Counted from the first letter of the stretch, positions 26,112-35,079 are shown. The stretch: 64,000 nucleotides of DNA from Caenimonas soli (GCF_013155545.1 NZ_JABJVV010000014.1:93536-157535), one strand, 5' to 3'. Notes: generated by a model from the sequence alone, not told the origin. A program made the numbers and translations.

Positions 26112-26303
26112 TCAGTGATGAGGCTTGTCGGAATCCGGCTTCTTGTCCTTGGGCTTCTGGCGCGTGCCGAGCTGGTTGGACTGTTCGGAAAACTCTTCCA
26201 GATGGGGCAGCACGCTGTCGGCGCCTTCGCGCTGGCGCTTGGCGAAGGGCCAGGCTTTCTGCCGCAGCCACTCGCGGTAATCGCGCAATGGTTTGTCACT
26301 CAT
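26112..26303 (-). CDS. Small conserved hypothetical protein (63 aa)
   Basis: Hydrophilic, highly charged 63-residue protein starting MSDKPLRDYREWLRQKAWPF, with a lysine- and histidine-rich C-terminus (KDKKPDSDKPHH). ATG 26303 was chosen because GAAGG lies 6 bp upstream; a start at 26351 would add 16 unlikely residues. No membrane segment or signal peptide. It is convergent with the lysR gene, leaving only 2 bp between stops. Function not recognised. Confidence 0.6.
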   Translation of the reverse strand: MSDKPLRDYREWLRQKAWPFAKRQREGADSVLPHLEEFSEQSNQLGTRQKPKDKKPDSDKPHH

Positions 26304-26464
26304 GGGGCGCCTTCGCACTGTAAGCCAGAAGCTCAATCTAGGCTTTTGCAAGCACAGCGGCGGTCGGCGGGCGCGAAGTACGACTGTAAGCGCCCACCTA
26401 CACGGCTTGCCAAATCGCGGCGCAGTGCTATCGTGGGGGCAGCACTGCGAAAGCGAGGCTGGTC

Positions 26465-26986
26465 ATGAAAATCCTGATTGCCGTGGACGGATCGGAATTG
26501 GCGTTGGACGCCGTGCGGTATGCACTGCAGTTGCGGGCGGAGGGCCTGGCCGCCGGCCTCGTGCTGGCCAATGTGCAAGAGCCGGCATCCCTGTACGAGA
26601 TGCTCACCGTGCGCGACCCGCAGCGATTGCAGGGCTTGGCGGCCAGCGCCGGCGACCACTCCCTGCAGGGCGCGCGGCAGTTGTGCGACGCTGCCGGGGT
26701 GGACTACGAACTCGAGATCGGCCTGGGCGAGCCGGCCCATACCCTGCTGGACATCGCGGAGCGCTACGGCTGCAGTGCCATCGTGGCCGGCGCGCGCGGT
26801 AAGGGCGGGCTCGGTGGCGCGGACCTGGGCTCGGTCTCACATGAGCTGATGCATGTCTCGCCGCTCCCCGTAACGATCGTCAAGCACAGCGACGTGCAGG
26901 CCGGCGAAGAGCAACCCGCGCAAGCCGAGCAGGAGGCGCCGCCCTCCGCCGAAACAGATCCGCAGCCGATGCTGGGCCTGGCCTAG
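26465..26986 (+). CDS. Universal stress protein UspA family
   Basis: Cytoplasmic universal stress protein of 173 residues. It begins MKILIAVDGSELALDAVRYAL and contains the ATP-binding pattern GARGKGGLGGADLGSVSHELM (G-2x-G-9x-G-S) followed by SPLPVTIVK. A Glu/Ala/Pro-rich tail of about 30 residues extends past the domain, which usually ends near residue 140. Likely an ATP-binding stress-response protein. The stop overlaps the convergent ribB stop by 4 bp. Confidence 0.9.
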   Translation: MKILIAVDGSELALDAVRYALQLRAEGLAAGLVLANVQEPASLYEMLTVRDPQRLQGLAASAGDHSLQGARQLCDAAGVDYELEIGLGEPAHTLLDIAERYGCSAIVAGARGKGGLGGADLGSVSHELMHVSPLPVTIVKHSDVQAGEEQPAQAEQEAPPSAETDPQPMLGLA

Positions 26987-27636
26987 CCGAGCGCCCGCCG
27001 CCAAGCCGCGATTTCGGCCACCGTCGTGCACAGCAGGCCGTGCGCCTGCGCAAAGTCTGTCACCTGCTTTCCGCGGGCCATGGTGCCGTCGGGATTCATC
27101 AGCTCGCACAGCACGCCCGCGGGTGCCAGCCCGGCCAGCGCGGGCAGGTCCACCGCCGCTTCGGTATGGCCATCGCGCTCCAGCGTCCCGCCGGCGCGCG
27201 CGATCAGCGGGAAGACATGGCCGGGACTGACGATCTCGTTGTGTTCCAGCGTCGAGCGCAGGGCGCACTGGATCGTCTGCACCCGGTCCGCCGCCGACAC
27301 GCCGGTGCTCACGCCGTGCCCGGCCTCGATCGATTGCGTGAACGCCGTTGCATAGCGAGAGCGGTTGACTTCGACCATGGGACGCAGCCGCAGCTCGCTG
27401 GCCTTGTCCGGCTTGATGCACAGGCAGACGATGCCGCTGCCCTCGCGGATCAGCATGGCCATCACGGCGGGGGTGACCAGTTCGGCCGCGCAGATGAGAT
27501 CGGCCTCGTTCTCGCGCTGTGCATCATCGAGCACCAGCACGGGCCGGCCCGCGCGGATTTCGGCGATGACCTCGGGAAGCGGGGCCAGGGGAATGGCGTC
27601 CGTGGACACCGGGATAGTGGGGATGGAAACCATCAT
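26983..27636 (-). CDS. ribB: 3,4-dihydroxy-2-butanone-4-phosphate synthase RibB
   Basis: Converts ribulose 5-phosphate to 3,4-dihydroxy-2-butanone 4-phosphate plus formate in riboflavin biosynthesis. The 217-residue protein has DDAQRENEADLICAAE, the conserved acidic metal-binding loop, GHVFPLIA, and HTEAAVDLPALAG. It is a stand-alone RibB; no GTP-cyclohydrolase II domain follows. ATG 27636 was chosen because AGGAG lies 7 bp upstream, and a second ATG follows immediately. The FMN riboswitch at 27748-27892 heads the transcript, so expression is controlled by flavin. Confidence 0.95.
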   Translation of the reverse strand: MMVSIPTIPVSTDAIPLAPLPEVIAEIRAGRPVLVLDDAQRENEADLICAAELVTPAVMAMLIREGSGIVCLCIKPDKASELRLRPMVEVNRSRYATAFTQSIEAGHGVSTGVSAADRVQTIQCALRSTLEHNEIVSPGHVFPLIARAGGTLERDGHTEAAVDLPALAGLAPAGVLCELMNPDGTMARGKQVTDFAQAHGLLCTTVAEIAAWRRALG

Positions 27637-27747
27637 GAAACGCTCCTGTTGTTGAACAAAAACGCTCCAAGGCAGACAAGAACGCCAATGCCTTTCCTCT
27701 CGCGAAGAAACGCAACGGCACATCGCCGCAGCAATGCCGCGGCGAAT

Positions 27748-27892
27748 CTTCTTTCATCCGGACTATGACCGTCGGCCTCAGAATTGGACTGAGTCTGCTG
27801 ACCCCCGGGCACCTTGCGGCATCCGGGGCGCTCGCGGGCTTGCGGCTTGCGCCGCCTACCGCCGGTGGGGAATTTCACCCCGCCCTGAAGAC
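27748..27892 (-). ncRNA. FMN riboswitch (RFN element)
   Basis: On the minus strand this leader shows the conserved RFN blocks in order: AGGGCGGGGTGAAATTCCCC, ACCGGCGGTA, a variable arm, GGGGTCAGCAGA, CCGACGGTCATAGTCCGGAT and GAAAGAAG. FMN binding represses the downstream ribB, whose ATG lies 111 nt further on. In the expression platform CGCCGC (27724-27729) can pair with GCGGCG (27739-27744); no U-tract follows, so translational control or Rho-dependent termination is more likely than an intrinsic terminator. Confidence 0.95.
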
Positions 27893-27976
27893 CCCTCCAA
27901 TATAGAACAGTGCACAAGAACCTGCTGCACGCGCGGTCGTGCCGTGGGCTATAGTTGGTCGCAATGGAGACATGCC

Positions 27977-28948
27977 GTGGCAGTTGAAAGCGGTGGGGAG
28001 AGGGTCAAGCGTCACGTTTTGATGCGGCACGCCTCATTGGCGCAAAGGCGCGCGGAGCGGCTCGACCCCACGGTGCGCGGGCTGCTCTGGTCCACCGCCG
28101 CCGGCCTGAGCTTCGTGGTCCTCAACACCCTGATGCGCGGCCTCACGCTGCAGCTCGATCCCTTCCAGACCCAGTTCCTGCGCTACTTGTTCGGCTTGCT
28201 GGTGATGATCCCGCTGGTCTTGCGCAGCGGCCTTGCGTCCTACCGTCCGCGCAATATCAGCGGGCAGTTCGTGCGCGGTGGCGTGCATACCTTTGGCCTG
28301 TTCCTCTGGTTCTCGGCGATCCCGCACATCACGCTCGCCGACACCACGGCCATCGGGTTCACCGGCCCTATCTTCATCATGCTCGGCGCGGCCTGGATGT
28401 TCGGCGAGCGCATGCGCTGGGAGCGCTGGCTGGCGGCGCTCATCGGCTTCGCCGGTGTGCTGATCGTGGTGGCCCCCAAGTTGAGCGGCTCCGCCGGGGC
28501 CTACACCTTGCTGATGCTGGCGTCGTCGCCGATATTCGCGGCGTCCTTCCTCATCACCAAGGGCCTCACGCGCTACGAGCGGCCCGCCGTGATCGTGGTC
28601 TGGCAATCGATCACGGTGACGGTGTTCAGCCTGCCCCTGGCGGTGCTCGCATGGCAGACGCCGACCGTGGCGCAGTGGTTCATGTTTCTCATCTGCGGCG
28701 TCCTGGGCAGCGTCGGTCACTACTTCCTGGCGCGCTCGTTCACCGTGGCCGACATCTCCGCGACCCAGTCGGTCAAGTTCCTCGACCTGGTGTGGGCCTC
28801 GCTGCTGGGCTGGCTGATCTTCGCCGACGTCCCCAGCCGCTCCACGTTGATCGGGGGCGTGGTGATCTGCGCCTCGACCCTCTGGATCGCGCACCGGGAA
28901 GCACGCGGCGCGGCGCGTGACCCGGATCAGGCCTCCCGCAGCGCATAG
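27977..28948 (+). CDS. DMT-superfamily permease (EamA domains)
   Basis: Inner-membrane transporter of 323 residues with about ten membrane segments and two EamA repeats. Features are WSTAAGLSFVVLNTLMRGL near residue 38, GPIFIMLGAAWMFGERMRWERW, and a second repeat ending TLIGGVVICASTLWIAHRE. GTG 27977 is preferred because GGAGA lies 6 bp upstream; ATG 28022 would give a 308-residue protein but has its nearest purine-rich tract 19 bp away. Substrate unknown; such proteins export or import small metabolites. It overlaps the convergent ABC transporter gene by 22 bp at the 3' end. Confidence 0.85.
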   Translation: MAVESGGERVKRHVLMRHASLAQRRAERLDPTVRGLLWSTAAGLSFVVLNTLMRGLTLQLDPFQTQFLRYLFGLLVMIPLVLRSGLASYRPRNISGQFVRGGVHTFGLFLWFSAIPHITLADTTAIGFTGPIFIMLGAAWMFGERMRWERWLAALIGFAGVLIVVAPKLSGSAGAYTLLMLASSPIFAASFLITKGLTRYERPAVIVVWQSITVTVFSLPLAVLAWQTPTVAQWFMFLICGVLGSVGHYFLARSFTVADISATQSVKFLDLVWASLLGWLIFADVPSRSTLIGGVVICASTLWIAHREARGAARDPDQASRSA

Positions 28949-30681
28949 GCGGCCTGGCTGCCCGCTGGGAGCTGGTGCAACTCCCAGCGCCGCCGGTGGA
29001 ACGCATCGAGCGCAGGCCGGTGGGCGATCGACACCAAGGCCCCGCCCTTGCGCCGCACCATCGCCGTCAATCGTTCGTAGAGGGTTTTTTCCGCCGGACC
29101 GTCCAGCGCGCTCGTGGCTTCGTCGGCGAGCACCCAGGCCGGTTGCTTGAGGAACACGCGCGCCAACGCCAGGCGCTGACGCTCGCCGCCGGAAAGCTTC
29201 TGGCTCCACGCATCCTCATCGTCCAGGCGCGAGGCCAGCTGCGGCAGCAGGGCTTCGTCCAAGGCCCGGTGCAGGTCTTCCTCGCTGTAGCGGTCGGCGG
29301 GCTCGGGATAGGCGAGGGCATTGCGCAGGCTGCCGTCCGGGAAGTAGGGGTTCTGCGGGATGCACATGGTGTCCGCCGGAATCTCCACCTTGCCGCGGGC
29401 GAAAGGCCAGATGCCCGCGAAAGCGCGGAACAGCGTGGACTTCCCGCTGCCCGACGGCCCCTTCACCAGCACCGAGTCGCCCGGCGCGACCTGGGCCGAC
29501 AGACCCGACAGCAGCAAGGCGCCGCTGGGCAGCGCCAGGGACAGTTCCTGCGCGCTGAGGCCGTCCGCGCCTTCCACGACCTCCGGCCGCTGGGCCTGGG
29601 CTTGCGCGGCCACGCTCTCCTCGAAGCTGGTCAGCCGATCGGTGGTCGCGCGCCAGGCGGCCAGCGAGCTGTAGTTGTCGACGAACCAGGCCAGCGAGTC
29701 CTGTACCTGGCTGAAGGCCGACGCGATCTGCATCAGTTCGCCCAACTGGATCGCACCGGCAAAGAAGCGCGGCGCCGCCACGATGAAGGGAAAGACCACC
29801 GCCGCCTGGCCAAAGAAGTTGGTGAACCAGATCAGGTTCTTCTGCGCCCTGATCAGGCGCAGGTAATTGGCCAGCACCGCACCGAAGCGCCGGTCCAGGT
29901 GCTGACGCTCGACCTGCTCGCCCTTGTCCAGCGCGATGGCTTCGCTGTATTCGCGCACGCGGACCATGTGATGGCGGAAGTCGGCCTCATAGCGCTGCTG
30001 CTTGAAGTTCAGGGCGATCTGCGGACGCCCGATGTAGTGCGTGATGATGGTGCCGACCACGCAGTACGCCACTGCGGCCCAGACCATGAAGCCGGCGATC
30101 TCGTAGCTGGAGCCGCCCACGCTGAACGCAAAGCCACCGCTCAGGGCCCAGAGGATGCCGACGAAGCTGGCCAAGGTCACCAGCGCATTGAGCAGTCCCA
30201 TGGACAGCGAGATGCTGTAAGTGGTGAACAGGTTCAGGTCCTCCTGGATGCGCTGATCCGGGTTGTCCGGCGTGGCGCTGGCGTTCGAGAAGCGCGCCAG
30301 CTCCATCCGGTAGAAGGCCTGGCCCGACAGCCAGCGCTGCAGGTAGTGGGTGGTCATCCAGGCGCGCCAGCGCATCTCCAGCAGCTGGGTCAGGTAGAAC
30401 TTGTAGACCGCAATGACGATATAGCCGAATGCCAGCCAGGTGAAGCGAAGCAGCTGCGCCCAGAACACCGGCTGGTCGCGCTTTTCCAGCGCGTCGTAGA
30501 ACAGCCGGTTCCACTCGTTGATCTGCACCAGCATGTAGACCGCGCCCAGGTTCAGCAGGACGATGGCGGCGAGCAGCCCTCGCGCCTTCCACTTTTCCTC
30601 GGACGAGAAGAACGGCGTGGTGAGCGCCCAGACCTTGGCTGTAGTGGCCTTGATGGCGGCCAGCTTGTCGCGGAATTTCAT
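28927..30681 (-). CDS. SbmA/BacA-like ABC transporter, fused permease-ATPase
   Basis: Inner-membrane half-transporter of 584 residues. The N-terminal SbmA_BacA/ABC_membrane_2 domain (to about residue 330) has six membrane segments and the family marker QINEWNRLFYDALEKRD. The ATPase domain has Walker A GPSGSGKST near residue 405, signature LSGGERQRLALARV, and Walker B WVLADEATSALD. The fusion resembles YddA, BclA and peroxisomal ABCD transporters, which move peptides or acyl-CoA-like molecules. ATG 30681 was chosen because AAGGG lies 8 bp upstream. It overlaps the convergent permease gene by 22 bp. Confidence 0.9.
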   Translation of the reverse strand: MKFRDKLAAIKATTAKVWALTTPFFSSEEKWKARGLLAAIVLLNLGAVYMLVQINEWNRLFYDALEKRDQPVFWAQLLRFTWLAFGYIVIAVYKFYLTQLLEMRWRAWMTTHYLQRWLSGQAFYRMELARFSNASATPDNPDQRIQEDLNLFTTYSISLSMGLLNALVTLASFVGILWALSGGFAFSVGGSSYEIAGFMVWAAVAYCVVGTIITHYIGRPQIALNFKQQRYEADFRHHMVRVREYSEAIALDKGEQVERQHLDRRFGAVLANYLRLIRAQKNLIWFTNFFGQAAVVFPFIVAAPRFFAGAIQLGELMQIASAFSQVQDSLAWFVDNYSSLAAWRATTDRLTSFEESVAAQAQAQRPEVVEGADGLSAQELSLALPSGALLLSGLSAQVAPGDSVLVKGPSGSGKSTLFRAFAGIWPFARGKVEIPADTMCIPQNPYFPDGSLRNALAYPEPADRYSEEDLHRALDEALLPQLASRLDDEDAWSQKLSGGERQRLALARVFLKQPAWVLADEATSALDGPAEKTLYERLTAMVRRKGGALVSIAHRPALDAFHRRRWELHQLPAGSQAAYALREA

Positions 30682-30741
30682 GTGGTGGACCCTTGGCGAA
30701 GCAGGGCCCATCGTAGCGCGCACCTTGGCGCGGGCGCGGCT

Positions 30742-31644
30742 TCAGCGCGTCTGGTTGGAGATGCCACTGGCCACGTGGCCCGAAGGCACATGGCGGGCGG
30801 CATGATCGACGTGGCGGGTCTGGTCGTCGAAGAAGAAGTCGGGTTCGAACTCGCGCAGAAACTCGCCCTTGGGCAGGCCGCCCAGGAACATGGCCTCGTC
30901 CACGCGGATGTCCCAGTCCATGAGCGTGCGGATGGCGCGCTCATGGGCCGGCGCACTGCGGGCGGTCACCAGCGCGGTGCGGATCCGCATCGATCCGTTG
31001 CCCGCTTGCTGCAGCCGGTGCAGCGCCGTCAGCAGAGGTTTGAAAGGGCCGCCCGGCAGCGGCTGCGCTGCCTTGCTGAGTTCATGCCGCTGGAAGGCGT
31101 CGAGCCCCTGGTCCTGGAACACGCGCTCCGCCTCGTCGGAAAACAGCACGGCGTCACCGTCGAAGGCGATGCGCACTTCATCGGGATAATTGGTGCCGGC
31201 CTGGACCGATTCCGTGAGGACGCGCGCCGCCGGAAAGCCGGCTGCCAGGGCCTCGCGCACATCCTCGGCGTTGGCCGAAAGGAAGAGATGGGCGCCCAAG
31301 GGCCGCAGGTAGCGAAACGGCGAGCGGCCCTGCGTGAACACACCGCGCTCCAGCTTGATCTCGTTGGCGTGGCCCGAACGGAAGATGCGCATGCCCGATA
31401 CCGGGTCGTTGCGCGAGAGGATCACCACTTCCACGCGCTGGGTCGTGGTGTCGTTGAACGCCAGCAGCTTCTTGATCAGCGAGAAAGCGATGCCGGGCCG
31501 GGCCGCGACGTCCAGCCGCTCCAGCTGCAGCGTCATGTAGGCCTTGGGATCGCCGCTCTCGAAGAGCGTGTTCTCTTCCTCGAAGTTGAACAGCGCGCGC
31601 GAGGAGATCGCGACCACCAGCTTGTTGTCCGAGAATGCCGTCAT
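30742..31644 (-). CDS. 5'-nucleotidase, PF06189 family
   Basis: Protein of 300 residues related to cytosolic 5'-nucleotidase IA, which dephosphorylates nucleoside monophosphates. Family features are VVAISSRALFNFEEENTLFE at the N-terminus, VEVVILSRNDPVSGMRIFRS, GAHLFLSANAEDV, and FFFDDQTRHV near the C-terminus with acidic residues suited to metal binding. The start overlaps the gspF stop in ATGA, an unusual pairing for a purine-salvage enzyme. No signal peptide, so it acts in the cytoplasm. Confidence 0.82.
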   Translation of the reverse strand: MTAFSDNKLVVAISSRALFNFEEENTLFESGDPKAYMTLQLERLDVAARPGIAFSLIKKLLAFNDTTTQRVEVVILSRNDPVSGMRIFRSGHANEIKLERGVFTQGRSPFRYLRPLGAHLFLSANAEDVREALAAGFPAARVLTESVQAGTNYPDEVRIAFDGDAVLFSDEAERVFQDQGLDAFQRHELSKAAQPLPGGPFKPLLTALHRLQQAGNGSMRIRTALVTARSAPAHERAIRTLMDWDIRVDEAMFLGGLPKGEFLREFEPDFFFDDQTRHVDHAARHVPSGHVASGISNQTR

Positions 31645-32870
31645 CGCGCGAACTGGTTCAGCTGGATGATGGGCAGCAGCACGGCCAGCACGATCAGCAT
31701 CACGACCAAGCCCATGGTCACGATCAGGAGCGGCTCCAGGATGGTGGCCAGCTGCATCGCGCGCCGCTGCACTTCGGCGCCGAGCTGGTTGGAGGCGCGC
31801 TGCAGCATCTGAGGCAGCTGCCCGGTTTGCTCTCCGAGCCGCGCGAACATGGAAAGAAGCCCGGGGAAGCGCTTCTTCTGCGACATGGCGGAGGCCAGCG
31901 GCGCGCCTTCGCGCACCAGGACCAGTGCGTCCATGGCGTCGGCGCGCATGGCGCGATTGCTCAGCGTTTCGGCGGCGGCCTGCAGTGCCTTGAGGATGGG
32001 CACACCGGCGCCCGCGAGCAGCGACAGCGTGCTGGCGAAGCGGGCCGCGTTGTAGCCACGCGAAAGCCGGCCGACCAGGGGCAGCGTCAGCCAGGCGGCG
32101 TCGAAGCGCTCGCGCGTGCCCTCGTTGCGCAGGGCGAAACGCGTGGCGACCAGCCCGCCCGCCAAGAGCAATGCCGCCAGCCAGCCCCAGTTGCGCACGA
32201 AGCCGCTCACGGCCAGCATGGCAACGGTGAGAAAGGGCAGGGCGCGCTTGCTGCCCGCGAACACATTGGCGACCTGCGGCACCACATAGGCCACCAGGAA
32301 CAGCACGATCGCAATCGCGACCAGCGACACGATGGCCGGATACAGCGCCGCGCCCAGCAGCTTTGCCTGCAGGGCTTGCCGCTCCTCCAGGTCATCCGCC
32401 AGCCGCTCCAGCACCAGGCCCAGGTTGCCGCTTTGCTCGCCGGCGCCGATCACGGCGGTGTAGATGTCGGGGAACTCGCGCGGGAAGCGCGCCAGGGCCT
32501 TGCCGAAAGGCGAGCCTGCGTTGACCTCGGCCCGCAGGGCGGCCATCAAGTTGCGCTCGCGTTCGTTCTCGGCTTCTTCCGTGAGCGCCGTCAGGGCGCG
32601 TTCGAGCGGCAGCCCCGAGGTGATCAAGCCGGCCAATTGGCGGGTCCAGATGGCGAGCCGCGTGGCGTTGAAGACCGTGCGGCTGAACGCGCCTTCGCTC
32701 CAGCCGCGCTGTTCGCTCGCAGCCGCGCCCGAACTCACCGGCGTGACCTGGAGCGGCACCAGGGCCTGGCCGCGCAGCAGGCTGCGCACGGCCTTGGCCG
32801 TGTCGGCCTCCATCACCCCCCGGCGGGTGTCGCCCTGGGCGTCCAGGGCTTCGAACGAATAAGCTGGCAT
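31641..32870 (-). CDS. gspF: Type II secretion inner-membrane protein GspF
   Basis: Polytopic platform protein of the type II secretion apparatus, 409 residues, standard length. Two T2SF domains are seen, each with the glycine/alanine-rich motif: GEQSGNLGLVLERLADDLEER and GEQTGQLPQMLQRASNQLGAE. Three membrane segments are present, the last near the C-terminus (IVTMGLVVMLIVLAVLLPII). It begins MPAYSFEALDAQG, typical of GspF. No other gsp gene is nearby, so the rest of the machine is presumably encoded elsewhere. Coupled by a 4-bp overlap to the nucleotidase gene. Confidence 0.93.
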   Translation of the reverse strand: MPAYSFEALDAQGDTRRGVMEADTAKAVRSLLRGQALVPLQVTPVSSGAAASEQRGWSEGAFSRTVFNATRLAIWTRQLAGLITSGLPLERALTALTEEAENERERNLMAALRAEVNAGSPFGKALARFPREFPDIYTAVIGAGEQSGNLGLVLERLADDLEERQALQAKLLGAALYPAIVSLVAIAIVLFLVAYVVPQVANVFAGSKRALPFLTVAMLAVSGFVRNWGWLAALLLAGGLVATRFALRNEGTRERFDAAWLTLPLVGRLSRGYNAARFASTLSLLAGAGVPILKALQAAAETLSNRAMRADAMDALVLVREGAPLASAMSQKKRFPGLLSMFARLGEQTGQLPQMLQRASNQLGAEVQRRAMQLATILEPLLIVTMGLVVMLIVLAVLLPIIQLNQFAR

Positions 32871-32901
32871 GGCGCGATTATCGGCCCGCCGGCTATCGCG
32901 G

Positions 32902-34512
32902 CTAGGCCTGCCGCAATTTGAAACGCTGCAGCTTGCCGGTTTCGGTGCGGGGCAGGCTGGGCACGAACTCGATCTCGCGCGGATACTTGAAGGGCGCGAT
33001 GCTGGCCTTCACGTGGTCCTGCAGGGCCTTGACCATGGCGGCGTCGCCGGTGTGGCCGGGCTTGAGCACGCAGAAGGCCTTGACGATCATGCCCCGTTCC
33101 TCGTCGGGCTTGCCGATCACCCCGCACTCGGAAACGGCCGGGTGCCTCAGCAGCGCGTCCTCGACCTCCGGGCCGCCCACGTTGTAGCCGGATGTGATGA
33201 TCATGTCGTCGGCGCGGGCCTGGTAGAAAAAGTAGCCGTCCTCGTCCTGCAGGAAAGCGTCGCCGGGGTAGTTCCAGCCGTTTTTCACGTAACTGGCCTG
33301 GCGCGGCTCGTCCATGTACTTGCAGCCCGTGGGCCCGATCACGGCGAGCTTGCCGATGGTGCCGCGCGGCAGTTCCTGGCCATCTTCGTCCACTACCTTG
33401 GCTGTGTAGCCGGGCACTACCTTGCCGACGGCGCCGGGCCGCACGTCATCGCCGGCAGAGGAGATGAAGATGTGGAACATCTCGGTGGCGCCGATGCCGT
33501 CCAGCATCTCCAGGCCCGTCGCCTGCTTCCAGAGCTGGCGCGTGGCATCGGGCAGGCCCTCTCCGGCGCTGACGCTGATACGCAGCTTGCCCACGCCGTG
33601 CTGGCGCGCGAACGGCGCCATCTGCCGGTAGAAGGTCGGGGCCGTGTAGCTGATCGTGGCGCCGATTTCGTTGATGGTCCGCACCATCGTTTCGGGCGTG
33701 TAGGGCGCATCGGGGAAATAGACGCTGGCGCCGGCCCACATCGGGAAGACCAGCAAGCCGCCCAGGCCAAAGGTGAAGGCCAGCGGTGGCGAGCCCACCA
33801 CGATGTCGTCGGGCGTTGCGCGCAGCACATGGCGCGGCCAGGCTTCGCAGGCGGCGAGCACGTCGCGGTGCGTATGCACCGCGGCCTTGGGCTTGCCGGT
33901 GGTGCCGGAGGTGAACGCCATCATGGCGATGTCGTCGGCGGAGGTCGGGCAGGGGGGAAAGTCGCCGGGCTTCTGGGCCGACCGCACGGCCAGTGAGCCG
34001 GGCTCGTTCAAGGTATTGAATGGAATCACCGTGGCGAGCACGGGCCGGTCCTGGCGCGCGAGTTCCAGCTCCTCGAGCAGTTTGATGTCGCAGAGGGCGG
34101 CGGTGGGCTGGGCCTTGTCGATGATGTCGCCCAGTTCGCGCGCACGCAGCAGCGGCATGGTGGCCACCGCGATCAGCCCGGCCTTGACGACGGCCAGCCA
34201 GGCCAGCGCCATGGCGATGGAATTGCCGCCGCGCAGCAACACCCGGTTGCCGGGGACCAAGCCGAGGTCTTCGGTGAGCACCCGGCAGATACGGTCGACA
34301 CGGTCCTGCACGTCGGTGTAGCTCAAGGTGATGCGGCTGGACCGCAGCAAGGGCCTGTCGGCGAAGCCTTTTGCATGCGCCTTGTCCAGCAATTCCTCGA
34401 CCAGATTCAGCCGATCGGGGAACTGGAATTCCGGCCGGTCAAAGCGCAGTTCGGGCCATTGCGCCGGGGGCGGCAAGCGGTCGTGGACGAAACGGTCTTG
34501 CTGGGCTGACAT
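32902..34512 (-). CDS. 2-aminobenzoate/benzoate-type CoA ligase
   Basis: Adenylate-forming ligase of 536 residues. The N-terminus FVHDRLPPPAQWPELRFDRPEFQFPDRLNLVEELLD resembles 2-aminobenzoate-CoA ligases. Core motifs are MAFTSGTTGKPKAAVHTH (about residue 195), DGIGATEMFHIF, GYTAKVVDEDGQELP, GDAFLQDEDGYFFYQARADDMI, GYNVGGPEVEDALLRHP, and TGKLQRFKL with the catalytic lysine. It follows the MarR gene by 18 bp and probably forms an operon with it. An aromatic acid substrate is likely from the N-terminal similarity; the exact acid is not certain. Confidence 0.85.
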   Translation of the reverse strand: MSAQQDRFVHDRLPPPAQWPELRFDRPEFQFPDRLNLVEELLDKAHAKGFADRPLLRSSRITLSYTDVQDRVDRICRVLTEDLGLVPGNRVLLRGGNSIAMALAWLAVVKAGLIAVATMPLLRARELGDIIDKAQPTAALCDIKLLEELELARQDRPVLATVIPFNTLNEPGSLAVRSAQKPGDFPPCPTSADDIAMMAFTSGTTGKPKAAVHTHRDVLAACEAWPRHVLRATPDDIVVGSPPLAFTFGLGGLLVFPMWAGASVYFPDAPYTPETMVRTINEIGATISYTAPTFYRQMAPFARQHGVGKLRISVSAGEGLPDATRQLWKQATGLEMLDGIGATEMFHIFISSAGDDVRPGAVGKVVPGYTAKVVDEDGQELPRGTIGKLAVIGPTGCKYMDEPRQASYVKNGWNYPGDAFLQDEDGYFFYQARADDMIITSGYNVGGPEVEDALLRHPAVSECGVIGKPDEERGMIVKAFCVLKPGHTGDAAMVKALQDHVKASIAPFKYPREIEFVPSLPRTETGKLQRFKLRQA

Positions 34513-34530
34513 CCGCGGGCTCCTTGGGGA

Positions 34531-35007
34531 TCAAGCTGCCGTATCGGCGCGCGTGCGTGCATGGTCCTTCACCTTTCCCAGCAGCTTGTGCAGGGTGGCG
34601 ATGTCCTTGTCGGACAGGCCGGCGAAGGCATCGACGATCCAGCTCTCGTGCTGGCCGGCCATCTCGTGAAACAGCTTGCGGCCCTTGGGCGTCAGCCGCA
34701 CGCGGTACGCGCGCCGGTCACCCGCCACGTCGACACGGTCGACCAGGCCTTCCGCCACCAGCTGGTCGGTGATGCCGGTCACGTTGCCGCCGGTCACCAT
34801 CATGCGGCGCGACAGCTCGTTCATCTTCAGCCCGTCGGGCGCGCGCTCCAGCTGGGCCATCAGGTCGAAACGCGGCAGCGTGGTGTCGAAGCGCTCGCGC
34901 AGCTGGGTGCGCACCTGCTTCTCCACGATCTGCGTGCAGGTGAGCAGGCGCAGCCACAGGCGCAGGGCTTCGGGGTGTTCGCTATGGGCGCGCGCTTCCA
35001 TGTCCAT
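34531..35007 (-). CDS. MarR-family transcriptional regulator
   Basis: Winged-helix regulator of 158 residues with MNELSRRMMVTGGNVTGITDQLVAEGLVDR as recognition region and DRRAYRVRLTPKGRKLFHEM as wing. ATG 35007 was chosen because AAGGA lies 7 bp upstream; ATG 35001 is in frame two codons later. It heads a two-gene unit with the CoA ligase. A perfect palindrome overlaps the predicted -10 region of its own promoter, so it probably represses itself and the ligase until an aromatic acyl-CoA binds. Confidence 0.9.
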   Translation of the reverse strand: MDMEARAHSEHPEALRLWLRLLTCTQIVEKQVRTQLRERFDTTLPRFDLMAQLERAPDGLKMNELSRRMMVTGGNVTGITDQLVAEGLVDRVDVAGDRRAYRVRLTPKGRKLFHEMAGQHESWIVDAFAGLSDKDIATLHKLLGKVKDHARTRADTAA

Positions 35008-35028
35008 GGTGGTTCCTTGCGTTTTTCC

Positions 35029-35064
35029 GCTTAAATAGTTTAAGCCTAAACAAATTAGTGTCAA
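35029..35064 (-). promoter_or_regulatory. marR-ligase promoter with palindromic operator
   Basis: On the minus strand a perfect -35 TTGACA (35064-35059) is followed after 16 bp by a -10-like TAAACT (35042-35037). The palindrome GCTTAAATAGTTTAAGC (35029-35045; 7-bp arms, 3-bp centre) covers that -10, giving a classic MarR repressor arrangement. Confidence 0.65.
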
Positions 35065-35079
35065 CAGGAGTTGCCCGCC

